A stretch of DNA of 64,000 bases, taken from JANQQJ01 sp046290575. GTDB lineage: Bacteria; Pseudomonadota; Alphaproteobacteria; SMXS01. A program made the position numbers and the translations under genes. Location: positions 372,001 to 436,000 of the forward strand of contig JBKAGX010000002.1 of assembly GCA_046290575.1 (NCBI GenBank). The letters run 5' to 3'. The notes below the pieces were generated by a model. That model saw only the letters and a program-made list of their open reading frames with translations. It was not told the DNA's origin and did not search any database. Below are positions 49,931 to 58,830 of the stretch, in pieces (the first letter of the stretch is position 1; every line of letters starts with the position of its first letter).

Positions 49931-51136
49931 TTGAGTTCACCGAACGGCATAAAGGTACCGTCCACGGTACAGCTGGTGGCCTTTTCGGCCCTCGGCCCGT
50001 TCTCCATGCATCTGATCATTCCGGCGATCACGCCGATCCAGAACCAGTTCGGCATTACTGCCGGGACAGCGGCGCTGTTGATCAGTGCGACCCTGTGGGG
50101 CATTGCGTTTTCAACCCTGTTCTTTGGCGTGCTGGCCGACCGCTATGGCCGCCGGCCCATGCTGATGGTGGGCATGGGATTGTTCGTCATCGGCAGTGTG
50201 ATGGGTGAGTTTGGTGATAACGCTACCATCGTCATCCTCGGCCGGGTGGTACAGGGCGTCGGCGGGGCGACCGGGATCGTGATTTCGCGTGCCGTTATTC
50301 GCGACCTCTACACCCGGGAGAAGGGCACCAGCGTGCTCGCCTATCTGACCATGGCGGTCATGATCGCGCCGATTCTGGCGCCGGCCTTTGCCGGCTTTGT
50401 GGTCGAGTCTTTCGGCTGGCGGCGGGTGTTCGATATCGCCGCAATCTCCGGTTTTCTGGTGTTCATCTGGCTGGTGAAGTCCTTCCCTGAGACTCTGAAA
50501 GATCATATCCCGCTGCCGAATGTCGGCGCCATGATCAATGCTTATATTGACGTGCTGCGGTCGCGCGTATTCGTGCTCTATTCGCTGGTTGGCACCTTTG
50601 TCATGACCGGCTTTTTCAGCATGCTGAGCGGCGCGCCCCATGTCGCGGACCAGGCCTGGGGGATTGGCCGCGACGAGCTGGGCTATTACCTGGGCCTGGG
50701 TGGGCTGGGCATGATGATGAGCACCTTCATCACCGCGCGGATCGCCGAACGCACGGACAACAACCAGATGATGCTGGCGGGCCTGGGCTTTATCATGCTG
50801 GGCAGCATTGTGATTGTTGTGCTCTTTTCCGCAGGCGTGAACCACCCGCTGTCGCTGTTCGGTCCGGCTGTCATTACCGGATTCGGTGCCGGGTTTGTGC
50901 TGCCGACCACGACGACCGGTGCGCTAAGCGTCATTCCCAAAATGGCGGGGACCGCGTCTGGCATGATGACCTTCATGCAGTTTCTGGTCGCTGGCATTGC
51001 CGCCCAAGCAATCGGCTATTTCGATCATCACACCGCCTGGTCCGTGATCGGGTTCATGGTGGTCTTTCAAACGTTGGCGGTTGTCACGGCGCTGGTGGCG
51101 ACAGCGGCGGCGCGGCAACTCAGCGCTGCGGAATAG
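49931..51136 (+). CDS. MFS drug-resistance transporter, Bcr/CflA family
   Basis: A 401-residue, 12-helix transporter. STVQLVAFSALGPFSMHLIIPAI is helix 1, GVLADRYGRRPMLMVGM is the conserved loop 2-3 motif, and GRVVQGVGGATGIVISRAVIRDLY is the motif of drug:H+ antiporters of the Bcr/CflA group. The start is TTG at 49931, three bases after the acyl-CoA dehydrogenase stop; no ATG fits. It would export small organic compounds at the expense of proton entry. It is the only recognisable transporter in the window. Confidence 0.9.
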   Translation: MSSPNGIKVPSTVQLVAFSALGPFSMHLIIPAITPIQNQFGITAGTAALLISATLWGIAFSTLFFGVLADRYGRRPMLMVGMGLFVIGSVMGEFGDNATIVILGRVVQGVGGATGIVISRAVIRDLYTREKGTSVLAYLTMAVMIAPILAPAFAGFVVESFGWRRVFDIAAISGFLVFIWLVKSFPETLKDHIPLPNVGAMINAYIDVLRSRVFVLYSLVGTFVMTGFFSMLSGAPHVADQAWGIGRDELGYYLGLGGLGMMMSTFITARIAERTDNNQMMLAGLGFIMLGSIVIVVLFSAGVNHPLSLFGPAVITGFGAGFVLPTTTTGALSVIPKMAGTASGMMTFMQFLVAGIAAQAIGYFDHHTAWSVIGFMVVFQTLAVVTALVATAAARQLSAAE

Positions 51137-51210
51137 CCCCCAACAGCCCCTAGCTTGCCAATCGCGGCGCTTGCGTTTATGTCATGCGCGACTGCAGACC
51201 GGAGGAAAAC

Positions 51211-51573
51211 ATGTCGGAAGAAGGCACCTGGATCAGCATTGCCAAGACCTCGGACGTCGATGCGGGGAAGTGCAACCCCTATGAGCATGAGGGACATAAT
51301 CTGCTGATCGCGCAGACCAAGAATGGCGACTTCTATGCGGTTGAGAACTTGTGTTCGCATGCGGATGCGACGCTGGAAGGCGGCCGTATTCGCGGCACCC
51401 ATATTATGTGTCCGCTGCACGGCGCCCGGTTCAGCCTGATCGACGGCAGTTTCGGCCCACCCGCCTGGGCACCGATCAAGACCTATGAGTGCCGTGTCGA
51501 GGGCGATGATGTCCAGGTGCTGATCTCCGGCCCGCCGGAGAAGAAAGCCCGCCCCGCCATGGGGATGATTTAG
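51211..51573 (+). CDS. Rieske [2Fe-2S] ferredoxin
   Basis: A 120-residue small Rieske protein from the ATG at 51211 (ggagg upstream). NLCSHADATLEGG and IMCPLHGARF give CxH-x16-CxxH, the cluster ligands, as in the ferredoxins of naphthalene/biphenyl dioxygenase systems or NirD-like proteins. It would carry electrons from a flavoprotein reductase to Rieske oxygenases. It is 796 bases upstream of the Rieske oxygenase at 52369, with a nitroreductase on the opposite strand between. It may serve all four alpha subunits of the window (inference). Confidence 0.9.
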   Translation: MSEEGTWISIAKTSDVDAGKCNPYEHEGHNLLIAQTKNGDFYAVENLCSHADATLEGGRIRGTHIMCPLHGARFSLIDGSFGPPAWAPIKTYECRVEGDDVQVLISGPPEKKARPAMGMI

Positions 51574-51577
51574 GGCT

Positions 51578-52213
51578 CTAGAAATAAGCCTCTCCCCAGC
51601 GGTCCTTGAAGACCGTCTCGGCCAATGGCTTGCGCCGCACCGGGCCGAAGTTCCCGAGCGGATAGCCGATCGGCAGGATCGCGAACGACCGAACGCCCTT
51701 GGGCAACTCAAAAATCGCATCCATTTCTTCAGAATGTACCGTGTGCCGGGTGGTCAGCGTCGCACCCACCCCTAGCGCCCGTGCCGCCAGCAGCATGTTC
51801 TGCACCGCCGGATAAATCGACGCGCCATCAAAGGGGCCACCGCCGCCTTTACCGACCCGCAGACAGGCGACAATCCAGTGCGGTGCCTCGTGGAAGTGCT
51901 CGGTCAGGTAAAACGCCGCGTCGGTCTGCCGTTGCAGCTTGTCGCGGGCTTCACCCGGCTCCATGGCGTCCATCTGGCTTTGATAGTGCGGGCCAGCGAG
52001 CGTGTCCCATGACAGTCTGTAAAGTGCTTGCACCTGGCGCATCACATCCTTGTCCTCGACCACCAGAAAGCCCCAATGCTGCGCATTGCCGCCGGTGGGG
52101 GCGCAGTGGCCGGCGGCCAGGATTTTTTCGATCATCTGCTTCGGCACCGGATCGGGCTTCAACCGGCGCATGGCCCGTGTTGTATGAATAATATCGAACA
52201 GGTCGGTTTCCAT
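51578..52213 (-). CDS. Nitroreductase-family flavoprotein
   Basis: A 211-residue FMN protein: FDIIHTTRAMRRLKPDPVP at the N-terminus is the FMN-binding Arg motif, AGHCAPTGGNAQHWGFLVV near 45 the conserved loop, and ALGVGATLTTRHTVHSEEM the second FMN site. PIGYPLGNFGPVRRKPL is the usual C-terminus. I take the inner ATG at 52213, with ggagag five bases upstream; 52225 is the alternative. It reduces nitro, quinone or enone groups with NAD(P)H. Its stop is four bases from the ferredoxin stop (convergent). Confidence 0.9.
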   Translation of the reverse strand: METDLFDIIHTTRAMRRLKPDPVPKQMIEKILAAGHCAPTGGNAQHWGFLVVEDKDVMRQVQALYRLSWDTLAGPHYQSQMDAMEPGEARDKLQRQTDAAFYLTEHFHEAPHWIVACLRVGKGGGGPFDGASIYPAVQNMLLAARALGVGATLTTRHTVHSEEMDAIFELPKGVRSFAILPIGYPLGNFGPVRRKPLAETVFKDRWGEAYF

Positions 52214-52368
52214 CTGGCTCTCCATGGATGCAGTGCGGGTCGCTCATCAAAACATGCCGGACCGTGTCGCCGGTAGTCCAAAAACGTTCACGCGTGACTT
52301 TTACGCGAGACATTGGCGCGGTGGGTTGCTAAACTCCGTTACGGGGACGACCTGAACGGGGAAGAACA

Positions 52369-53721
52369 ATGGTTGATATCGTCACGCATCCACTGGCCAT
52401 CGACGGCAAGGACCCGCGCAACCTGCGCGGCGATCCGATCGATCCGGAGCGCTATTACACCCGCGATTTCATGGAGAGAGAGTGGGAGCATATGTGGACC
52501 AAGGTCTGGCATATCGCTGGCCGTGAGAAACAGCTTCAGGAGCCAGGCGACTACATCACCCACGACTTCATGCACGAGACTGTCTTTATCGTGAAACAGA
52601 AGGATGGCTCGCTGAAGGGCTTTTACAATGTCTGCTCCCACCGGGCACAGCGGCTGGTCTGGGGGCTGGAAGGCTCGCAGGAAGAATTCGCCTGTCCGTA
52701 TCACGGCTGGAAATTCGATCTCGAGGGCACGCTCACCTATGTCGAGGACCCCGATGACTATCCCGGCGGTGACCCGTGCGGCAAAGCCAATCTGATCGAA
52801 GTACGGGTCGACACCTGGGGCAGTCTGATCTGGTACACCATGGACGATGAAGCACCGGCGCTGCACGACTATCTGCACCCGATCCCGGAGCTCTACAAGA
52901 ATCACATGTTCGACCGCACCGTGCGAGCCCGCTGGGTGCGTGTTGAGCTCGACTGCAACTGGAAGTTCTGGTGCGATAATTTCAACGAGTCCTATCACAC
53001 AAGGACAGCGCATCAGCAGGTGCCGCCGATCATCGATCAGGACCATTTCACCTCACGCTATGAAATGTATCCCATGGGGCACAACCGCATCGTCCAGATG
53101 GGGCGTCCCTCACTGCGGGATCGCCTGCCCGAAGGTGCCGAGCAGCCCTTTGATGATTTGCTGCGCACCTGGGATATCGATCCGGATTCCTATCCGGACT
53201 TCGAAACCAAGGTGATGCAGGGCTGGCTCGACCTTAAAGAAGCCAAGAAGACCAAGTGGAAGGAAAAAGGCTACCTCCACTATGAAAATCTGAATGACGA
53301 GGAACTGACCGAAAGCCCCTTTCAGTTCGTCTTCCCGAATATTGCCTTCGGCCCGTCCGCAGACGGCTTTGGCCTGTTTCGCTGGGAGCCGCACCGCGAC
53401 GACCCGGAGAAATGCTATTTCGACTATTGGACCATGACCTATCCGGTCGAGGGCCAGGACTCCTATACGCACCGGACCAGCGCAGATCCGCTGGAGACCA
53501 AGGAAGCCGAGTTCGAACTGCGCGACTATGACGGCGGCAAAGGCGTGCAGGACCTGAAGGGCGAAGTGGTCTACCAGGACTGGGGATTGATGCCCGGCCA
53601 GAAGGACGGCTGGCGGTCACGTGGCTATCAGGAGCCGCTCATGGCCAAACAGGAAAGCCGTGTGCGGCGTTTCCACGAAGTGCTGAACGACTATCTGGCC
53701 GGCAACCCGCCAGGGCGCTAG
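52369..53721 (+). CDS. Rieske non-heme iron oxygenase, alpha subunit
   Basis: A 450-residue alpha subunit: CSHRAQRLVW...FACPYHGWKF is the Rieske site (CxH-x17-CxxH, about 90-115). NFNESYHTRTAHQQ near 215 is the mononuclear iron site. The C-terminal half includes QFVFPNIAFGPSADG. It is the oxygenase closest to the ferredoxin gene. The start ATG at 52369 has ggggaag upstream. No beta subunit is nearby. It ends in a palindrome-containing intergenic region facing the MDR gene. Confidence 0.92.
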   Translation: MVDIVTHPLAIDGKDPRNLRGDPIDPERYYTRDFMEREWEHMWTKVWHIAGREKQLQEPGDYITHDFMHETVFIVKQKDGSLKGFYNVCSHRAQRLVWGLEGSQEEFACPYHGWKFDLEGTLTYVEDPDDYPGGDPCGKANLIEVRVDTWGSLIWYTMDDEAPALHDYLHPIPELYKNHMFDRTVRARWVRVELDCNWKFWCDNFNESYHTRTAHQQVPPIIDQDHFTSRYEMYPMGHNRIVQMGRPSLRDRLPEGAEQPFDDLLRTWDIDPDSYPDFETKVMQGWLDLKEAKKTKWKEKGYLHYENLNDEELTESPFQFVFPNIAFGPSADGFGLFRWEPHRDDPEKCYFDYWTMTYPVEGQDSYTHRTSADPLETKEAEFELRDYDGGKGVQDLKGEVVYQDWGLMPGQKDGWRSRGYQEPLMAKQESRVRRFHEVLNDYLAGNPPGR

Positions 53722-53780
53722 ATCATCATCTGTTGAGGCGGAAGCGCATGGCGTCCCAACTCAACAGATAAAGATGATCT
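53720..53780. other. Imperfect inverted repeat in convergent intergenic region
   Basis: Arms agatcatcatctgttgag and ctcaacagataaagatgatc plus t (three extra A in the right arm) around a 22-base loop. It begins in the stop codon of the Rieske gene. No T tract, but it could form a stable hairpin at the end of that transcript. Confidence 0.6.
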
Positions 53781-53793
53781 AATCTATTGGATA

Positions 53794-53856
53794 CTAGAGC
53801 AAATTTACCAGATTAGTCGGAGCCAAGCGTTTCCAACTAGGCTGGTTTTGCTCTAG
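53794..53856. repeat. Palindromic element, possible bidirectional terminator
   Basis: ctagagcaaatttaccag on the left pairs with ctggttttgctctag on the right, with further pairing (tagtcgg/aacta) inside. It overlaps the stop codon of the MDR gene at 53853. Similar gagcaaa...tttgctc palindromes are, from general knowledge, frequent between alphaproteobacterial genes. Confidence 0.6.
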
Positions 53857-54872
53857 CCCGGCGCGGCTGGCAGTCGCATCAGGGTCTTGCCGACGTTCTC
53901 GCCTTCGTAGAGACGGTGCAGAACGCGCGGGTAGTCACCAACCTCACCGTCAATGATGTGTTCTTTGAGTTTAAGGGAACCGTCTTTTAACCACCCGGCC
54001 ATCTCCCGGCGTGCAGACTCATACTGGTCGGCATAATCGAAAATGATGAACCCTTCCATCTTGGCGCGCATGGTCGCCAGGGCCAGGTAATTGGACGGAC
54101 CATAGATCTTGTCGCTGTTGTACTGCGAGGTTGCCCCGCAGACGATGATCCGGGCCCGAAGCGCCAGGCGGCGGATCAGCGTATCCAGCAGGGGTCCGCC
54201 GACATTGTCAAAAATCACGTCGATGCGGTTCGGTGTCGCTGCCTTCAGGTCCCGGTAGAGTTCGTGTGACCGGTAGTTAACGGCAGCGTCGAACCCCAGT
54301 TCGTCGATCAGGAAACGGCATTTTTCATCGCTTCCGGCGATCCCGACGGCACGGGCGCCCTTGATCCGTGCAATCTGACCGGCCACCATGCCCACCGCAC
54401 CGCTGGCAGCTGTCACAACCACTGTTTCGCCGGGCTTTGGGTCACCGACATCCAGCAGCCCGAAATAGGCCGTCAGGCCGGTGATTCCCAGTCCGCCCAA
54501 CCAGCTTGTGTGGGGCGCAACATCCAGGTCACATTTCGTCAGCGCCTCGCCTTTGACAACCCCGTAGGCTTGGGTGCCCATGCTGCCAACCACCAGGTCG
54601 CCCGGAGCGAACTCCGGATGCTTTGACGCGACCACTTCGCCTGCAACACCCACATCGATCACTTGACCAATCGCCACCATGGCGCGGTAAGAACTGCCTT
54701 CATTCCAGTGGGTTCGTGACGACGGATCGATGGAGAGGTAATGGCTGCGGACCAGCACCTCACCATCAACAGGCTCTGGGACGGGATCGTGAGTCAGCTC
54801 GAAGTCTTCAGCTTGTGCTTCACCCTGCGGCCGCCGGGCCAGCCTGAGTTGCGTGTTCGTCTCGCTTACCAT
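53853..54872 (-). CDS. MDR-superfamily NADP-dependent oxidoreductase (CurA/leukotriene-B4-dehydrogenase-like)
   Basis: A 339-residue zinc-free medium-chain reductase starting at the ATG at 54872 (MVSETNTQLRLARRPQG). LARRPQGEAQAEDFEL and YLSIDPSSRTHWN are typical of the family. GLGITGLTAYFGLLDVG precedes the cofactor motif VVTAASGAVGMVAGQIA (about 150-165), and DVIFDNVGGPLLDTLI follows. It reduces alpha,beta-unsaturated ketones or similar with NADPH. Its start codon overlaps the stop of the upstream SDR by seven bases, giving translational coupling; the longer upstream frame is the SDR read in another frame. Confidence 0.92.
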   Translation of the reverse strand: MVSETNTQLRLARRPQGEAQAEDFELTHDPVPEPVDGEVLVRSHYLSIDPSSRTHWNEGSSYRAMVAIGQVIDVGVAGEVVASKHPEFAPGDLVVGSMGTQAYGVVKGEALTKCDLDVAPHTSWLGGLGITGLTAYFGLLDVGDPKPGETVVVTAASGAVGMVAGQIARIKGARAVGIAGSDEKCRFLIDELGFDAAVNYRSHELYRDLKAATPNRIDVIFDNVGGPLLDTLIRRLALRARIIVCGATSQYNSDKIYGPSNYLALATMRAKMEGFIIFDYADQYESARREMAGWLKDGSLKLKEHIIDGEVGDYPRVLHRLYEGENVGKTLMRLPAAPG

Positions 54873-55582
54873 GGGATCGTCGCGCCGTCGAAGCCGATGA
54901 ACTGGCCGGATGTTTCGAGCGACGCATTGTCCATCACCTTTTTCAGCCCTGCGATGCTGTCTTCCGGCTGTACCGGCGCGGTTTCGCCGCCCATGCCGGT
55001 TTCCACCCAGCCGGGGTGCAGCGGCATGACGGTGACGCCCTGATCGCGCAAATCCTTGGCCATCGAGGCCATCAGGAAGTTGACGGCGGCCTTTGAAGAG
55101 CCATAGGCGTAGTGCATGCCCTCGCAATCGGCGATGGAGCCGATGGTGCTGGAAATCGTGAATATCTTCTTCTGGTCGGACGCCAGGATGTTCTCGAACA
55201 GCGCCTCCGACATCTTCAACGGTGCCATGGTGTTAATGGCCAGCACAAAAGACCAGCTCTCGTAATCCATCTTGCCGAAGGACTGGACCTCGATCCCATT
55301 ATCGGGGAAATCGACATGGCCATAGGTGCCGGCATTATTCAGCAGGATGTCGATAGGCTGACCTTTCAGTTCGTTGGCCAGAGCCTCGATGGACGCGTGG
55401 TCGCCGATGGAGACTTTGTGCAGGGTGATCAGACCGGAGGATGCGCCTGCCAGCGCGTTTAACTCATCAGCGCTATCAGGGTCGCGGCAGGTGGCCAAAA
55501 CCCGCCAGCCGTCGGCTGCATATTGCTTTGCGAATTCGAGGCCGAGCCCCCGGTTGGCGCCTGTGATCAAAATGCTTGGCAT
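54866..55582 (-). CDS. Short-chain dehydrogenase/reductase (SDR), short form
   Basis: A 238-residue SDR of the sniffer/carbonyl-reductase-like type: SILITGANRGLGLEFAKQY at the very N-terminus, LNNAGTYGHVDFPD, TISSTIGSIADCEGMHYAYGSSKAA with catalytic Ser, Tyr and Lys, and LHPGWVETGMGG. It ends FIGFDGATIPW. aggag precedes the ATG. It forms a two-gene operon with the MDR reductase; together they could act on a ketone/enone. Confidence 0.92.
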   Translation of the reverse strand: MPSILITGANRGLGLEFAKQYAADGWRVLATCRDPDSADELNALAGASSGLITLHKVSIGDHASIEALANELKGQPIDILLNNAGTYGHVDFPDNGIEVQSFGKMDYESWSFVLAINTMAPLKMSEALFENILASDQKKIFTISSTIGSIADCEGMHYAYGSSKAAVNFLMASMAKDLRDQGVTVMPLHPGWVETGMGGETAPVQPEDSIAGLKKVMDNASLETSGQFIGFDGATIPW

Positions 55583-55698
55583 ACATCTCTCCTGTTTTGA
55601 TGCGATTCAGGTGCTTAAACCTTGCTCGCCTTAGCGTGTTGTTTTCCCTTAAGCTCACTCTAAGCCGTTGTATTGGTGAGAACCAGAGGCGAGGGGAG

Positions 55699-56133
55699 AT
55701 GGCAAAGGCACAGAACAAGACGCAGCCGACCGACATGGCGCCGGACGACTTCATCGCGGCGGTGGAGCCCGAGCGGCGCAGGCAAGACGGCTTCGCGCTG
55801 CTGGACTTTTTCAACAGGGTGACCGGCTTGGAGCCGAAAATGTGGGGTCCGTCGATCATCGGTTACGGGCGGTATCACTACAAATATGAAAGCGGCCGCG
55901 AGGGCGATTTTTTGATGACCGGCTTCAGCCCGCGCAAGACGGCGCTGACCGTCTACATCTTGCCGGGTTATCAGGATATGGCAGACAAGCTGGCGCGCCT
56001 GGGAAAACACAAAATAGGAAAAAGCTGTTTGTACATCAATCAGTTGGAAGATATTGACATGATGGTTCTCGAAGAGATTGTCAAAGACGGGCTCGCCTAT
56101 ATGCGGGCCAACTATGAAACCTTTGACGCGTAG
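55699..56133 (+). CDS. DUF1801 protein
   Basis: A 144-residue protein from the ATG at 55699 (gagggga upstream). VEPERRRQDGFALLDFFNRVTGLEPKMWGPSIIGYGRYHYKY is the DUF1801 signature (YdhG-like fold, related to SCP2/ferritin-like helper domains only distantly). SRLYINQLEDID-like text reads here as SCLYINQLEDIDMMVLEEIV. Function is unknown for the family. It is ten bases before a P450 gene on the same strand. Confidence 0.85.
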   Translation: MAKAQNKTQPTDMAPDDFIAAVEPERRRQDGFALLDFFNRVTGLEPKMWGPSIIGYGRYHYKYESGREGDFLMTGFSPRKTALTVYILPGYQDMADKLARLGKHKIGKSCLYINQLEDIDMMVLEEIVKDGLAYMRANYETFDA

Positions 56134-56143
56134 AGGCCGAGCT

Positions 56144-57385
56144 ATGAACCAGCTTTCCGATTATCACCCGTTCGACCGCGAGGTCGTCGAATGCCCGTTC
56201 GACTTCAACCGGCTGATGCGGCGACAGGCGCCGGTCTATCTGGATCCCAACACCGGGTTCTATCTGGTCAGCCGCTACGATCTTGTGCAACGGATTCTGA
56301 AAGATCCGGGACGCTTTTCCAGCAAGTTCAGCGCCGCGCTGCGCCCGTGGGACAGCTTTCCCGAAAAGGCACGCGAGATCATGGGACAGGGATGGCCGGC
56401 AACGGAAATCCTGCTGACCACCGATCCACCCGACCACGCGCGCAGCCGGGCGCTGGTGTCGAAGGCGTTCTCGTTGAAGCGGGTGCAGGGCATGCAGCCC
56501 TTCATGGAGGAAACCGTCGACAGGCTGCTCGACCGGTTGATCTCTCAGGGACATATGGAGTTTCGCGAGGACTTCGCGCTTGTCCTGCCGCTGATGATCA
56601 CGGCGCAGCAATTCCGGGTGGCTGATGATGAGGTCGACCAGATCAAGCACTGGTCCGATATCTTTGCCGCGCAGCTGGGGCAGGAGCCAAAATCCGAGGA
56701 TGAGATCGTCAATGAAGCGCGCGAGATGGTGGCGTTCCAGAAATATTTCGCCGCCAAGCTGGACGAGGTGCGCGCCGACCCGGGCGACGAGATCATCAGT
56801 GTGATCGGGCAGGCGATGGACGATCCCGATGACCCGCTCTCCATGGCCGATGCTCTGGAAATCATCAATCAGGCCTTTGTCGCCGGGCATGAAACCACCA
56901 CCAGCGCGATGACGGCGGGGATGCAGCTGCTGATCGAGCACCCGGAGCAGCTGAAGCTGCTGCAGGATGATCCGTCGCTGATCCCCAATTTCTGCGAGGA
57001 AGTGCTGCGCATCGAAAGCCCCACCAACAATATGTGGCGGATCGCGCGTGAGGATGTGGAGCTGGAGGGGGTAACGATCCCGGAGGGCGCCGTGATGCTG
57101 CTGCGATTCGGGTCCGCCAACCGGGATGAGGCCAAGTTTGGGGCTGAGTCAGAAAAACTCGATGTTTGCCGCAAGGATGCGCGCGAGCATCTGGCCTTTG
57201 GCGCCGGGCCGCATTTCTGTATCGGCGCGCTGGTCGCCCGGCAGGAAATGCGCAAGGCTTTTGAGCGGTTGCTGGCGCGGGCGACGAATTTCCGCCTGGC
57301 GCCGGGGCACAAGGCGCCTGAACACATGTACAGCGTGCTGCTGCGCGGCCTGCAGGAGCTGCACATCGAGTTTGATCCTGTTTAG
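56144..57385 (+). CDS. Cytochrome P450
   Basis: A 413-residue soluble bacterial P450 from the ATG at 56144 (MNQLSDYHPFDREV). The I-helix AFVAGHETTTSAMTAG carries the oxygen-activating Thr (about 250), the K-helix EEVLRIES the ExxR pair, and the heme loop LAFGAGPHFCIGALVARQEM the axial Cys (about 360). It needs a ferredoxin and reductase; none is adjacent, although the left-edge reductase is of the right class. The intact gene contrasts with the frameshifted P450 at 35435. Followed after 96 bases by an acyl-CoA dehydrogenase on the same strand. Confidence 0.94.
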   Translation: MNQLSDYHPFDREVVECPFDFNRLMRRQAPVYLDPNTGFYLVSRYDLVQRILKDPGRFSSKFSAALRPWDSFPEKAREIMGQGWPATEILLTTDPPDHARSRALVSKAFSLKRVQGMQPFMEETVDRLLDRLISQGHMEFREDFALVLPLMITAQQFRVADDEVDQIKHWSDIFAAQLGQEPKSEDEIVNEAREMVAFQKYFAAKLDEVRADPGDEIISVIGQAMDDPDDPLSMADALEIINQAFVAGHETTTSAMTAGMQLLIEHPEQLKLLQDDPSLIPNFCEEVLRIESPTNNMWRIAREDVELEGVTIPEGAVMLLRFGSANRDEAKFGAESEKLDVCRKDAREHLAFGAGPHFCIGALVARQEMRKAFERLLARATNFRLAPGHKAPEHMYSVLLRGLQELHIEFDPV

Positions 57386-57481
57386 GCCAAGGCCTGGGAC
57401 AAAATCGTTGCAATTGCTTGAAACCCGGCCCGGCCCGGCTATAGTTCCCGCCGGTTTGGGAGAGTAAGAGAAAGTTCCTTT

Positions 57482-58681
57482 ATGGATCTCGATTTCACGG
57501 GCGATGACCTCGCCTTTCAACAGGAAGTCCGCGATTTTCTGGATGAAAATCTGACACCGGATATCAAAGAGGCGACAGCGCTGACCACCACGGTGTTCGT
57601 GGAAAAGGATGTTGCGCTGAAATGGCAGGCCAAGCTGCATAAGCGTGGGTGGCTGGCATGGTTTTGGCCTGAGGAGTATGGCGGGCCGGGCTGGAACTCG
57701 ACCCAACGCTACATTTTTCAGACCGAATGCGCCCTGGCTGGCGCGCCGGGGATCATTCCCATGGGCGTGCGTTATGTCGGGCCGGTGATTTTCACCTTCG
57801 GCACCCAGGAGCAGAAAGACTTCTTCCTGCCGAAAATCCTCAATGGCGAGCACTATTGGTGCCAGGGCTATTCCGAGCCCGGCGCGGGCTCCGATCTTGC
57901 CGCGTTGAAATGCAAGGCCGAGCGCGATGGCGACGAATATGTCGTCAATGGCACCAAGATCTGGACCACCCACGCACAGCATGCAGACTGGATTTTCTGT
58001 CTGGTGCGCACGGATAATACCGGCAAGAAACAGCAGGGAATCTCGTTCCTGCTGATCGACATGAACACGCCGGGTATCAAGGTCGATCCGATCATCACCA
58101 TGGGCCTCGATCACGAGGTCAATCAGGTGTTTTTCGATGATGTGCGGGTGCCGGTCTCCAACTTGGTTGGTGAAGAAAACCGGGGCTGGGAATACGCCAA
58201 GTTCCTGCTGGAATTCGAACGGGGCGGCGCGGCGTCCGGCGGGCTGAAAGCCGGCCTGAAAAAGCTGAAGCGGATTGCCAGTGCCCAGACCGACGGCGAA
58301 AAGCCGTTGATCAAAGACCCGGCCTTCGCCTCGGAAATCGCGCAGTGCGAGATTGGTGTCATGGGACTGGAAAACACCGAACTGCGGATCATGAGCCAGC
58401 TATCAGCAGGCCAGCCGCCGGGACCTGAATCCTCGGTGCTGAACACCGTGGCGACGTCGATCAGCCAGCGCATGAGTGAGCTGTGCGTCGAGGCGCTGGA
58501 CTATTACGCCACACCGTTCAAACACGTCCGGCCGCTATACGGGAGCAATGAGTATTTCCCGGGCCCCGATTATGCACCGCCGGTGATCGGCACCTATCTG
58601 AACCGGCGCGCCCAGTCGATCTTCGGCGGCTCGAACGAAATCCAGCGGGATATCGTCGCCAAGATGGTGCTGCGGCTTTAG
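57482..58681 (+). CDS. Acyl-CoA dehydrogenase family protein
   Basis: A 399-residue FAD enzyme: MDLDFTGDDLAFQQEVRDFLDENL, WCQGYSEPGAGSDLAALKCKA near residue 130 (FAD and substrate binding), GENRGWEYAKFLLEFERGG, and the end RRAQSIFGGSNEIQRDIVAK. The GGSNEIQ motif lacks the Glu found as EGT in medium-chain enzymes but is common in the large steroid/bile-acid-type acyl-CoA dehydrogenases, several of which work as heteromers. It may pair with the acyl-CoA dehydrogenase at 48767 (inference). The ATG follows gagagtaagagaaag. Confidence 0.9.
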   Translation: MDLDFTGDDLAFQQEVRDFLDENLTPDIKEATALTTTVFVEKDVALKWQAKLHKRGWLAWFWPEEYGGPGWNSTQRYIFQTECALAGAPGIIPMGVRYVGPVIFTFGTQEQKDFFLPKILNGEHYWCQGYSEPGAGSDLAALKCKAERDGDEYVVNGTKIWTTHAQHADWIFCLVRTDNTGKKQQGISFLLIDMNTPGIKVDPIITMGLDHEVNQVFFDDVRVPVSNLVGEENRGWEYAKFLLEFERGGAASGGLKAGLKKLKRIASAQTDGEKPLIKDPAFASEIAQCEIGVMGLENTELRIMSQLSAGQPPGPESSVLNTVATSISQRMSELCVEALDYYATPFKHVRPLYGSNEYFPGPDYAPPVIGTYLNRRAQSIFGGSNEIQRDIVAKMVLRL

Positions 58682-58700
58682 TTACTCTTGTGGGGCCGTC

Positions 58701-58826
58701 CCCCTCACCCTACTTTCGCTATGCGCTCGCATGCGATCGCTAAGCTTCAGTATCCCTCTCCCCTGAGGGGAGAGGGCTGCACAGGCTTGGCGAGCGGCGC
58801 GAGCCTAGCCGTAGCCGGATGAGGGG
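58701..58826. repeat. Family A long palindromic repeat
   Basis: Outer arms cccctcaccc (58701) and gatgagggg (58818), inner perfect arms ccctctcccc (58754) and ggggagaggg (58767) around tga. The spacer on the right contains gcttggcgagcggcgcgagc plus ctagcc, complementary in parts to the left spacer. It fills the gap between the acyl-CoA dehydrogenase and the methyltransferase start. Confidence 0.85.
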
Positions 58827-58830
58827 TGTC

